From: Phycisphaerales bacterium
GTDB taxonomy: Bacteria; Planctomycetota; Phycisphaerae; UBA1845; Fen-1342
Reading direction: 5' to 3'
DNA: 64,000 nt
Assembly (NCBI GenBank): GCA_022839625.1
Contig: JALHJL010000002.1
Span: 151,561-215,560 of the forward strand
The notes under the pieces are model-generated. The model was not told where the DNA came from and did not search any database. It worked only from the letters and a program-made list of their open reading frames with translations. The position numbers were made by a program, and so were the translations under genes. Shown in pieces: positions 41,379 to 48,144 of the stretch (positions are counted from its first letter, which is position 1; the number at the start of each line of letters is the position of its first letter).

Positions 41379-42185
41379 TCACACGTAGTCGAAAGCCCGG
41401 ACCTCCTCGTATCCCGTGGGCCAAAGGTTCCGGGACTCGGATTCCCCGAGTCGCGCAATCGCCCCCTCGTTCTCTCGCTGAGTGACGGCCAGCGTCTGCT
41501 CCGACATCTGCCATACGCCGCACCGATAGGGCGGCCTTTTCTCGACCGCGATAAGGTGCACCGGCCACCGCCGACCAGTGACGCGGGCGACAAGGGCGTG
41601 GTAGAAGGCGAACTGGTGCGCGTAGCCGAAGCGACGCGCATCGGCCTCGAACCACGTGAGGTCGTCGCAGGTCTTGAGGTCGATGAGTCCACGCTCGGGA
41701 TTGAAAAAGTCGAGCCGTGCCTGGCACGGCCGGCCGCAGTACTCGGCGCGAATGACGCCCTCGGGCACGCCGTCGGACAGCAGTTCGGCGGCGATGGTAT
41801 GGGAGCGGACGCCCGTTGCCATGTTGACGATCAGAGCGAACTGCTCCGTTGTGATGACGGGCTTGCACTGCGACGTTGCCCAGTCGGCGTAGGCCTGGGT
41901 GCTTGCGCCATAGGGCTTCCCCGTGCGGGCGTTCACTGGGCCGTCGCCTACGACGTACTCCGTGTCGAAGCGCTCACGGCCTTCGAGAACAAGCACATGC
42001 GCCGCCCGGCCCAGGAGGTAGGCGGGCCGGTCCTCGTCAGGGATTAGGCCCTGCACCTTGTACCAGTAGAGAAGTGGACACCGCCGGAAGTCCGCCAGGG
42101 CGTGGCTGGTGAGGTGCGTCTTGGCCTTGGCGCGGTACTCCGCCTCGGTTTCGCGGATGAGGAAGTCCAGGGCTGCTCGGGCCAT
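41379..42185 (-). CDS. RecE/ExoVIII-like PD-(D/E)XK exonuclease
   Basis: A 268-residue protein starting MARAALDFLIRETEAEY. LTSHALADFRRCPLLYWYKVQGLIPDEDRPAYLLGRAAHVLVLEG is the N-terminal signature of DUF3799/RecE-type nucleases, and CQARLDFFNPERGLIDLKTCDD carries the D...DLK catalytic set. The enzyme would resect dsDNA to 3' single strands for the Sak4-like annealase downstream. It is the first gene after promoter-like copy B, whose last base is 35 nt upstream. Confidence 0.85.
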   Translation of the reverse strand: MARAALDFLIRETEAEYRAKAKTHLTSHALADFRRCPLLYWYKVQGLIPDEDRPAYLLGRAAHVLVLEGRERFDTEYVVGDGPVNARTGKPYGASTQAYADWATSQCKPVITTEQFALIVNMATGVRSHTIAAELLSDGVPEGVIRAEYCGRPCQARLDFFNPERGLIDLKTCDDLTWFEADARRFGYAHQFAFYHALVARVTGRRWPVHLIAVEKRPPYRCGVWQMSEQTLAVTQRENEGAIARLGESESRNLWPTGYEEVRAFDYV

Positions 42186-42220
42186 CGTCGTCTCCCTGCG
42201 TGCTGCGTGTGCCGATACTG

Positions 42221-42255
42221 GATACTTACCCGGCGCACTCGTCAGATGACGGACG
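42221..42255 (-). promoter_or_regulatory. Copy B of the 35-bp element-specific promoter-like motif
   Basis: Minus strand: CGTCCGTCAT (42255-42246), 13 nt, CGGGTAAGTATC (42232-42221), then CAGTAT. It overlaps the last codons of the sigma gene; the stop TAA is part of the second block. It stands 35 nt before the exonuclease start and would drive the recombination and replication operon. Confidence 0.7.
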
Positions 42256-42849
42256 GACCGACAGATAGTCGCGCAGTCCAGCCGCCTCGAAGAACTCGCG
42301 GAGCTTCTTCACGTGGTCGTTGAGGGTCGTCCGAGGGACGCCCATCGCCCGCGCCGCGTCGGCGATGCTGCCGGTCTTCAGGAGCTCGCACAGCCTGCGC
42401 AGGTTGTCCGGGAGCCGATTGAGAACCGCCTCAACGTCGAGGACGAGTTCCGCCGTCTCCTGGTCGGACCGCGCCTGTCGGCCGAGCCGACGGTCGGCCT
42501 CCTCGGCGGCGATGGTCTGAATGCGCTCGACAGAGCCGCCCTCGCCGTCGTCGATGCACTCGTTGAGAGAGCATTGCTCTCGGCGGGGGTCGCGCTTCTC
42601 GCAGTTGCGGTCACGGATGAGCTTGGCGACCTTGCGGTCGATGATGCGGGCGACGAACGTGTTGTAGGTCGCCTTGGTCGGGTCGAACTTCGGCAGGCGC
42701 TCCAGCAGGTCCACGATGAGGTCCTGCCGGATGTCCTCGATGTCCTGGGGCGCGAAGCCTGCTGTAGCGACGAGCCGACGTGCCCTGTGCCGGATGAGTC
42801 GGATTGCGTAATCGCTGAGTTCACACTGCTGCTTCTGGTTGGCGCTCAT
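42226..42849 (-). CDS. Phage-encoded sigma-70-family (ECF-like) factor
   Basis: A 207-residue protein from ATG 42849 with GGGAGG 5 nt upstream. Region 2 is AIRLIRHRARRLVATAGFAPQDIEDIRQDLIVDLLERLPKFDPTKATYNTFVARIIDRKVAKLIRDR, with the -10 binding stretch. Region 4 is VEAVLNRLPDNLRRLCELLKTGSIADAARAMGVPRTTLNDHVKKLREFF, a clear HTH. The linker between the two regions is charged and lacks region 3. It may direct RNA polymerase to the four 35-bp motifs. The alternative, a DNA-binding regulator of another kind, is less likely. Confidence 0.8.
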   Translation of the reverse strand: MSANQKQQCELSDYAIRLIRHRARRLVATAGFAPQDIEDIRQDLIVDLLERLPKFDPTKATYNTFVARIIDRKVAKLIRDRNCEKRDPRREQCSLNECIDDGEGGSVERIQTIAAEEADRRLGRQARSDQETAELVLDVEAVLNRLPDNLRRLCELLKTGSIADAARAMGVPRTTLNDHVKKLREFFEAAGLRDYLSVRPSSDECAG

Positions 42850-43028
42850 TTGAGCCTCCCGTGGCCGGGGAGGCGTGGCGTGGGTGCCAACCGAAGCAGG
42901 GCCGACAATGAAGGAGGCGCTGTAGGTCCGCCGCGTCAGCGGCACCCACAACGCCTCCACCTTGTGGCCGGTTAGTTGTCAGGTTCCGAAACTGTTCCAA
43001 TCACACGTGGGGAGCCGACCCCCGTCGC

Positions 43029-43358
43029 TCAGGCGGTCACCTCCTCGACGGTCATCCTGAAGGGCAGGCCGTGCTTGACCTCGATGCACTCCACGACGCC
43101 GTCGCCCAGCGCCTCCAACTGGGCCAGCATCTCGCGGACCTGCGCCTTGAGGGTGAAGTCGCCTTTGGCGGCCTCCGGCCGCGGGCCGTTCTCGCCCCCG
43201 AACTTCACCTCGCGGACCACCCGCGGCGGCGGGTCGAACACTGGCTCGCCGTCGCGGACGACCAGGTCCCGGACCTGGCCGAAGTTGAGCTCCTGCATCA
43301 GCCTGACCAGGCGTTCCCCCGCAGGAGGAAGGGACGCCAACGCCACCGTGTCCGCCAT
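43029..43358 (-). CDS. Hypothetical small protein upstream of the sigma gene
   Basis: A 109-residue protein from ATG 43358 (MADTVALASLPPAGERLVRLMQELNFG) with AGGAGG 6 nt upstream. A beta part (QVRDLVVRDGEPVFDPPPRVVREVKFGGEN) precedes a helical end (FTLKAQVREMLAQLEALGDGVVECIEVKHGLPFRM). No family known. The 179 nt between it and the sigma gene contain no recognised promoter. Confidence 0.6.
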   Translation of the reverse strand: MADTVALASLPPAGERLVRLMQELNFGQVRDLVVRDGEPVFDPPPRVVREVKFGGENGPRPEAAKGDFTLKAQVREMLAQLEALGDGVVECIEVKHGLPFRMTVEEVTA

Positions 43359-43535
43359 GTCGGACCTCCTGTCCGCGCCGTTTGGCGCACTGTGCCCCTG
43401 GGCAAGGTCCGACGGGAGGTTCCCAAGGGCGGGTTCATGGGCCGGCACGCGCCGGCCGCTGTCTACCGGGCGAAGGCCCCGTCGGACCTTTGGCCCTGAT
43501 AGAGTTGGAGGCGTAGATGGTGGTGCAGAAAGGAG

Positions 43536-44870
43536 TTAGGCGAGTTCGTCTCGGCGCAGATAGTCCAGCTTCGCCGGGTCGACGCTGGCTTCCTGCGCCT
43601 CAGGACTGTTGGCGTCCAGGTAGTGGACGTGGGCGACGCGGAGCGAAAGCCCCGTGTCGATGCTCGACTCGATGCCGAGGGCGGGAAGGATGTCGGGGTT
43701 GATGCCGGCGGGTTCCAGCTTCTTCGTCCTGATGTCGGATATCAAGCTGCGGAACCGTTTCAGGAGGGCCTTGAGACAAGCGGCATCGCCGCGCGCGGCG
43801 TCACGGCGGGCGGCGACCATGTCGTCGGGATAGATTTCGGCGAGGAAGTCGGCCAGCTTCGTCATCTCGAATGACCTCCTCGGCTGGCGCTCTCGTTCTT
43901 TCTCGGCCAACTGCTCTTGCCATTTCTGGTAACACACAAGCTGCATGAGCTTGGCCTGGATGGTGTCCCGCGCGAATTCAGCCTTGCCGTCGTAGCGCCC
44001 CTGGGTTTTGGTGCTCAGACCGAATGTGCCGTCCTTGGTCGTCCAGCACTTGGCGACGGTGTGCAGGAGCGGGTCGGGCCATGTCTTGCCGGGCCGCTGC
44101 TGCGGCTGTTCCGTGTGGTCGGGTTCTTGGGGGCTTGCGCTCAGGACCACCGGCCGGACTGTGGCGCTGTAAACCGGCACCGAGGCACGGACCTGTGACG
44201 TCGGAACAGTCGCAGCGGCCGAGGACAAAAGGTCAGTCACGCTGGCGGAGCCGCATACGACGTCGGCCAGGCGGGTCCACACAAGCCATGACTCCGGCAA
44301 GAACCGCGTCTTGCAGCTTGCCGCGTCTACCACAACGTAGCAAGCCCGGTTGGCGGCGGCCCAGTCGCGGCAGACGTGCTCCAGGCCGCAGTAGTCCGCG
44401 ACGACGAGTCTGGCTTCGCCGCGCGGCGTGTCCACCCGCCACACCCAGGGATAGACCTGTTTCGGCTCGACGCCGCCGTCTTTCAGAAGACCCTCCAGGA
44501 AGGCGGCGACGCCGTCGGGCTTGACCTCGACCTGCATCATCCTGCATCGGGTCTTGCCTCGGGGATAGACCTTGCGGTCGCACTCTGGACAGTAGAGGCC
44601 GTCTCCATCGTCGTCGGCGTCATCCTCGATTCGGATGCGCCCCCGGCAGGAGCGGTTGCGGACGTATCGGTAGTCAGGGTCGCGGTGGTCCACGCATCGG
44701 ACGTACTCGGCTGTCGCGGTCTCAATCAGGCCGAGTGAGACGAGGTGCTGCGCCGCTTGGGCCACGCCAGCCCGGCCCGCCTCGTGCAGGCTCCCGTTGC
44801 GGAGCAGCCCCGCCACCGTCTCGACGGCGAGCGGTTCACCGTTTTTCTGTGGAAAGGATGGTGATGCCAT
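43536..44870 (-). CDS. Unrecognised 444-residue protein with zinc ribbon
   Basis: Starts MASPSFPQKNGEPLAVETVAGLLRNGSLHEAG, overlapping the preceding gene by 35 nt, with GAGGGA upstream. Residues 1-60 look like a winged helix (EAGRAGVAQAAQHLVSLGLIETATAEYVR). A zinc ribbon follows (CRGRIRIEDD...GLYCPECDRKVYPRGKTRC). Residues 120-215 form an alpha/beta domain (ARLVVADYCGLEHVCRDWAAANRACYVVVDAAS). A proline/serine linker (230-275) leads to a helical end (DKTFGLS...IQAKLMQLVCYQKWQEQL). I know no family. It forms a pair with the 423-residue gene. Confidence 0.6.
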   Translation of the reverse strand: MASPSFPQKNGEPLAVETVAGLLRNGSLHEAGRAGVAQAAQHLVSLGLIETATAEYVRCVDHRDPDYRYVRNRSCRGRIRIEDDADDDGDGLYCPECDRKVYPRGKTRCRMMQVEVKPDGVAAFLEGLLKDGGVEPKQVYPWVWRVDTPRGEARLVVADYCGLEHVCRDWAAANRACYVVVDAASCKTRFLPESWLVWTRLADVVCGSASVTDLLSSAAATVPTSQVRASVPVYSATVRPVVLSASPQEPDHTEQPQQRPGKTWPDPLLHTVAKCWTTKDGTFGLSTKTQGRYDGKAEFARDTIQAKLMQLVCYQKWQEQLAEKERERQPRRSFEMTKLADFLAEIYPDDMVAARRDAARGDAACLKALLKRFRSLISDIRTKKLEPAGINPDILPALGIESSIDTGLSLRVAHVHYLDANSPEAQEASVDPAKLDYLRRDELA

Positions 44871-46107
44871 GGTCGTCCCTCATCTGCTGCTCGAACCGCC
44901 GCCGCTCGAACGCGTTAAGCCGCTGGTCGGTGTAGCGCACCACGTACTGCCCGTCGCCCGACTCGTCCGGGTCGAACTGAAGCCCGACGCGTTTCCGCCG
45001 GTAGAGCACCTTGACCCACTCCACGTCCGCCAGGTTCTCCAGCATCGTGCCCACGGCCGAATCCAGGTGATCCAGCGACTCGACCAAGGCCGCAGCCTGC
45101 TCGTTGGAAATCCGCACCTTTGAAGACCCCCGAAGCGGCGAGTTGGAGACGCACACCTCCACCAGACCCATGCCGTTCTGCGCCGCCCGGGCGGCCACTA
45201 GGAACCGCTCGATGGTCCCGGCGTCGGTCGCACGCTCTTCGTTGACGAACCGGCACGGGCAGCCGAAATGGGCGCTGACGATGCGGTCGGCGATCTCCCG
45301 TGGCTCCTCGACGCTGGTGGAGGCGATGTTGACCTGGTCGCCGTCGGGGGAGAAGTCCAGGACGATCCACTCGGCCCGGTAGCCGTGGACGATGTGTCGC
45401 CCGTCGTGGATGTGGTCCGGCCGCTCGGTCCGCCGGACGAACACGTAGGGCCGGCCCTCACGCATCCAGATGGCCTGGAGTTCCGAGACGCTGCCGTCCC
45501 GGCGCTGGCGCTGGTACGCCTCAAGCGCGTGGGCCACTGCCTCCGGCGTGAGGAACTTCAGGAACGGTGTCTTCGGCGCGCTCTTGGCGGCCTCGGCCAG
45601 GACCATGCTGGCAAAGCCCTTCTTGTGGACCTTGTCGAAGTGGAACGCCTCCTTCAGAAACTTCCGGTCCTCGTGGCAGAGGGCGAACAGCAGCGCCGTC
45701 TTGTCGTAGCGCTCTTCCTGTGGCTCGTCGCCGTCGGGGCTGCCGCGGCTGCGCTTTCGCCGGATACACAGGTCGACCAGGTGCGGCGACAGGGCGTCGC
45801 GGGCCACCTCGACGACGGCCACCTCCGACTTGCCCTTGCCGAAGTGCGCCACGAGGAAGAAAGGCCGCAGCTCGGCGGCCCGCTCGTGCAGGAGCGGGCG
45901 GAGTTTCTGGACGGAGTCGTCGTCCGGCAGACCCAGCAGAGCGCACAGCATTCGTACCTGCTGGCCCGTCAGGTCGTCGATCCATCGTTCCATCGCCCCG
46001 TCGGCGGCAAGCGCCTGCTCCGCCCGGGCGGAGTCAAACTCGAGTTCGTTGGCCCAGAACTCCCTGTGGGGCGACTGCCGTGTCGCCGTGGTCGCAGACT
46101 TCTTCAT
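44836..46107 (-). CDS. Unrecognised 423-residue protein
   Basis: Start at ATG 46107 with AGAGGATTG upstream. A helical N-terminal part (ALAADGAMERWIDDLTGQQVRMLCALLGLPDDDSVQKLRPLLHERA) is followed by DALSPHLVDLCIRRKRSRG, KKGFASMVLAEAAKSAPKTPFLKFLTPEAVAHALEAYQRQRRDG, and a beta-rich middle (RPYVFVRRTERPDHIHDGRHIVHGYRAEWIVLDFSPDG). The end (EWVKVLYRRKRVGLQFDPDESGDGQYVVRYTDQRLNAFERRRF) has no known motif. No nuclease or ATPase signature is found. It follows the Xre/ImmA pair after 157 nt and is read with the zinc-ribbon protein. Confidence 0.6.
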   Translation of the reverse strand: MKKSATTATRQSPHREFWANELEFDSARAEQALAADGAMERWIDDLTGQQVRMLCALLGLPDDDSVQKLRPLLHERAAELRPFFLVAHFGKGKSEVAVVEVARDALSPHLVDLCIRRKRSRGSPDGDEPQEERYDKTALLFALCHEDRKFLKEAFHFDKVHKKGFASMVLAEAAKSAPKTPFLKFLTPEAVAHALEAYQRQRRDGSVSELQAIWMREGRPYVFVRRTERPDHIHDGRHIVHGYRAEWIVLDFSPDGDQVNIASTSVEEPREIADRIVSAHFGCPCRFVNEERATDAGTIERFLVAARAAQNGMGLVEVCVSNSPLRGSSKVRISNEQAAALVESLDHLDSAVGTMLENLADVEWVKVLYRRKRVGLQFDPDESGDGQYVVRYTDQRLNAFERRRFEQQMRDDHGITILSTEKR

Positions 46108-46264
46108 TGTCAATCCTCTTACTGATGCTGCCGCGTCCTTGCCCAGGGGTCCGGCGAAGACCGTCTCCGCCGCATCGACGCCCACATGGCCGCCGAACGG
46201 GCCGCTGATGTATCACGTCGCCTAAACCCTAAACGCACTCCTCAAAAAAAGAGAACACCGCCCA

Positions 46265-46978
46265 TCATCCCATGCTTGCACGCGTGAACAGGTCGGGAGC
46301 GGGTCTCTCGGTCTTGATGAGTCCCAGTCCGATGAGCCGTATCTGCATCGCCTGGCCCGAAACGCGGAACTCCCGCGCCAGCGTCCGGGAGATTTCCACC
46401 GTCGGCCGGTCGTCTTCGGCCAAGCCCCAGCGGGCCGACAGGTCTGCTATCTCCGTCGCCGCGATGTAGGGGTCAAAACTGCCGCATTGCCCCTGCCACA
46501 CCTTCAGCACCATCTCCTTGGGCATCAGCAGGAAGCCGGCGAATGAGTCCGCCTGCCACTCCATCGGCTCCTTCCGCGAACTTGTCCGGCACACGATGGA
46601 TGGTGCCTTCTTCTCCCCGAATAGCGACGGCTGGGCCGCGTCCTCCAGGAAGAATCGCCGGTGGAGTTCCCAGTGGCCGACCTCGTGGGCCACGGTGAAG
46701 CGGTAGCGGCCCTCGTGGGCCGGGTTCTCCTCGGGGTCGAGCGACTGGTCCACCAGGACGCGGCGATCCTGAATCCATGTCGCCCCCAGCACGTCGGGCA
46801 CGCCGACCAGGCCCGGCAGGTCGTCGAAGTCCAGGCCGAGACCGAGGTGCGCTTCGAGCACCGCTTCCACCGGAACCGGCGGGGCGACGACGTCGCCGTA
46901 CTTGCGGCCGTACTCGGCCAGCAGGCAAAGGCTCGCCGCCTCAATGTGCTCCGTCGCCATGAACGGGACTTTACGCAT
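46265..46978 (-). CDS. ImmA/IrrE-type metallopeptidase
   Basis: A 237-residue protein; ATG 46978 gives MRKVPFMATEHIEAASLCLLAEYG. The zinc-binding motif is FTVAHEVGHWELHRRFF (HEVGH), with a later EWQADSFAGFLLMP providing the third ligand. SARWGLAEDDRPTVEISRTLAREFRVSGQAMQIRLIGLGLI is the C-terminal HTH-like part typical of this family. ImmA-type peptidases cleave Xre repressors to induce mobile elements, and an Xre gene lies 14 nt upstream, the standard arrangement. Confidence 0.88.
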   Translation of the reverse strand: MRKVPFMATEHIEAASLCLLAEYGRKYGDVVAPPVPVEAVLEAHLGLGLDFDDLPGLVGVPDVLGATWIQDRRVLVDQSLDPEENPAHEGRYRFTVAHEVGHWELHRRFFLEDAAQPSLFGEKKAPSIVCRTSSRKEPMEWQADSFAGFLLMPKEMVLKVWQGQCGSFDPYIAATEIADLSARWGLAEDDRPTVEISRTLAREFRVSGQAMQIRLIGLGLIKTERPAPDLFTRASMG

Positions 46979-46992
46979 GCGGCTTCTCGCGG

Positions 46993-47364
46993 TTACGGCT
47001 CCTTTTTCTTCGCCTGCTCGGCCTGCTGGGCGAGTTTGCGGAGCTGCTCGTCGGACATCCCGCGCACCGTGCGCAGAAGGTCCGGCAGAACGGCGGGCTT
47101 CTCGCGGATGATCTCGTTCAACTCGGGGTCCACGCGCCCGGCCAGGGCCAGAAGCTCGTCGGCGTCCACGCCCAGAAGCTCGGCCATCTTCATGATCTTT
47201 TCCGGCTTGGGCGGGTCGAACTCCCCGCGCTCCATCTTGCTCAGGAAGGTCGGGCTCACGTCGACCATCTTGGCAAACTGCCGGAGCGTGAACCAAGGGT
47301 CGGTCCGCAGCTTGGCTTCCCGCAGCTCCCGCACCCGATTGCCGAACGCCTTATTGCCTGCCAC
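46993..47364 (-). CDS. Xre-family HTH regulator
   Basis: A 123-residue protein from GTG 47364 with GAGGAG 5 nt upstream (MAGNKAFGNRVRELREAK). FTLRQFAKMVDVSPTFLSKMERGEFDPPKPEKIMKMAELLGVDADELLAL is a standard Xre HTH. The tail (LRTVRGMSDEQLRKLAQQAEQAKKKEP) is charged. It would be the repressor matching the ImmA peptidase next to it. Transcribed from the sigma-70-like promoter at 47440-47468. Confidence 0.88.
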   Translation of the reverse strand: MAGNKAFGNRVRELREAKLRTDPWFTLRQFAKMVDVSPTFLSKMERGEFDPPKPEKIMKMAELLGVDADELLALAGRVDPELNEIIREKPAVLPDLLRTVRGMSDEQLRKLAQQAEQAKKKEP

Positions 47365-47439
47365 GACAACTCCTCTGGCCCAGGGACTCGTTCTCACACC
47401 ACCGACGACCCAGCCACCGGGCCGCATCGTCAATGGTTT

Positions 47440-47468
47440 ACTTTACACATCCCCGTGACCGCCGTCAA
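47440..47468 (-). promoter_or_regulatory. Sigma-70-like promoter of the Xre/ImmA operon
   Basis: On the minus strand TTGACG (47468-47463) and TAAAGT (47445-47440) are separated by 17 nt. The -35 box matches five of six consensus bases, the -10 box four of six. The Xre start codon lies about 75 nt downstream. This differs from the phage promoter-like motifs. Confidence 0.5.
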
Positions 47469-47650
47469 ATGAAAAATCCGCCCCCTTCATTCCTGTGCTG
47501 GGCGACAATCGTCGTTGAGGAGCTTGCCGAAGTCCAGGAAGCCTCGGCGGCCAAGGTGCTCGATGAGCCGCCTTGCCGTCGCCTGAGCAGCTGGTTCAGA
47601 TGACCTCAACGCAGCCTGCAGCAGCACGGTCAGGGCAGTTTGCCAACCAC

Positions 47651-48130
47651 TCAGTCGCCATCGGAGACCAGCGAGAACAGGTCCCTGGTAATCTCGCGGT
47701 GCGATTGCCGCTCACGGTGCCTGGCCAGCAACCGTGAAACCGCAGCCGCAGCAGCAGGGGGGATTTGCACATGTGAATCCCCACCCGCTTCGCCCCCACC
47801 CGCAACGTAGTCGTCGGCAGAGGGGCCAATCGAAGACGGCCAGACTTCTGACAGAGCGTCCAGTTCCCTGTCGTAGTGAAGGCGGTCACGCTCCACGCTG
47901 CCGAGGAAATCTGGCAATCTGTTGCAGATGTCTCTCACGACGTGCGAGATCATGTGCGTCCGGCCGGGGAAACCTGGCACGCCTAACAGCCGCACTGCCC
48001 CTTCATAGGCAGACGCGAGCGAAGGTGCATTGTCGGTGAACCACCGATGCAACTCGCGTCTATCCGATGTCCATGCCGTCACCACCGGCACCGGCGGATC
48101 TAACTGATTGTCCTCTCGGTCTTCTGCCAT
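47651..48130 (-). CDS. Hypothetical protein, probably interrupted by a frameshift near its end
   Basis: A 159-residue reading frame (MAEDREDNQLDPPVPVVTAWTSDRREL), 14 nt downstream of the SMC-like ATPase gene. ASAYEGAVRLLGVPGFPGRTHMISHVVRDICNRLPDFL is well formed. The frame stops at 47651, but another frame continues with protein-like sequence (GWQTALTVLLQAALRSSEPA, then ARRLIEHLGRRGFLDFGKLL) to a stop at 47487. The full gene would be 47487-48130, with a shift between about 47655 and 47700. Function unknown; placed last in the defence-like operon. Confidence 0.6.
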   Translation of the reverse strand: MAEDREDNQLDPPVPVVTAWTSDRRELHRWFTDNAPSLASAYEGAVRLLGVPGFPGRTHMISHVVRDICNRLPDFLGSVERDRLHYDRELDALSEVWPSSIGPSADDYVAGGGEAGGDSHVQIPPAAAAAVSRLLARHRERQSHREITRDLFSLVSDGD

Positions 48131-48144
48131 GTGTCGCGCTCCGC

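Noticed and set aside
46186..46264. Terminator after the ImmA gene
   Set aside because: A run of seven T is present on the minus strand, but no stem of useful length precedes it.
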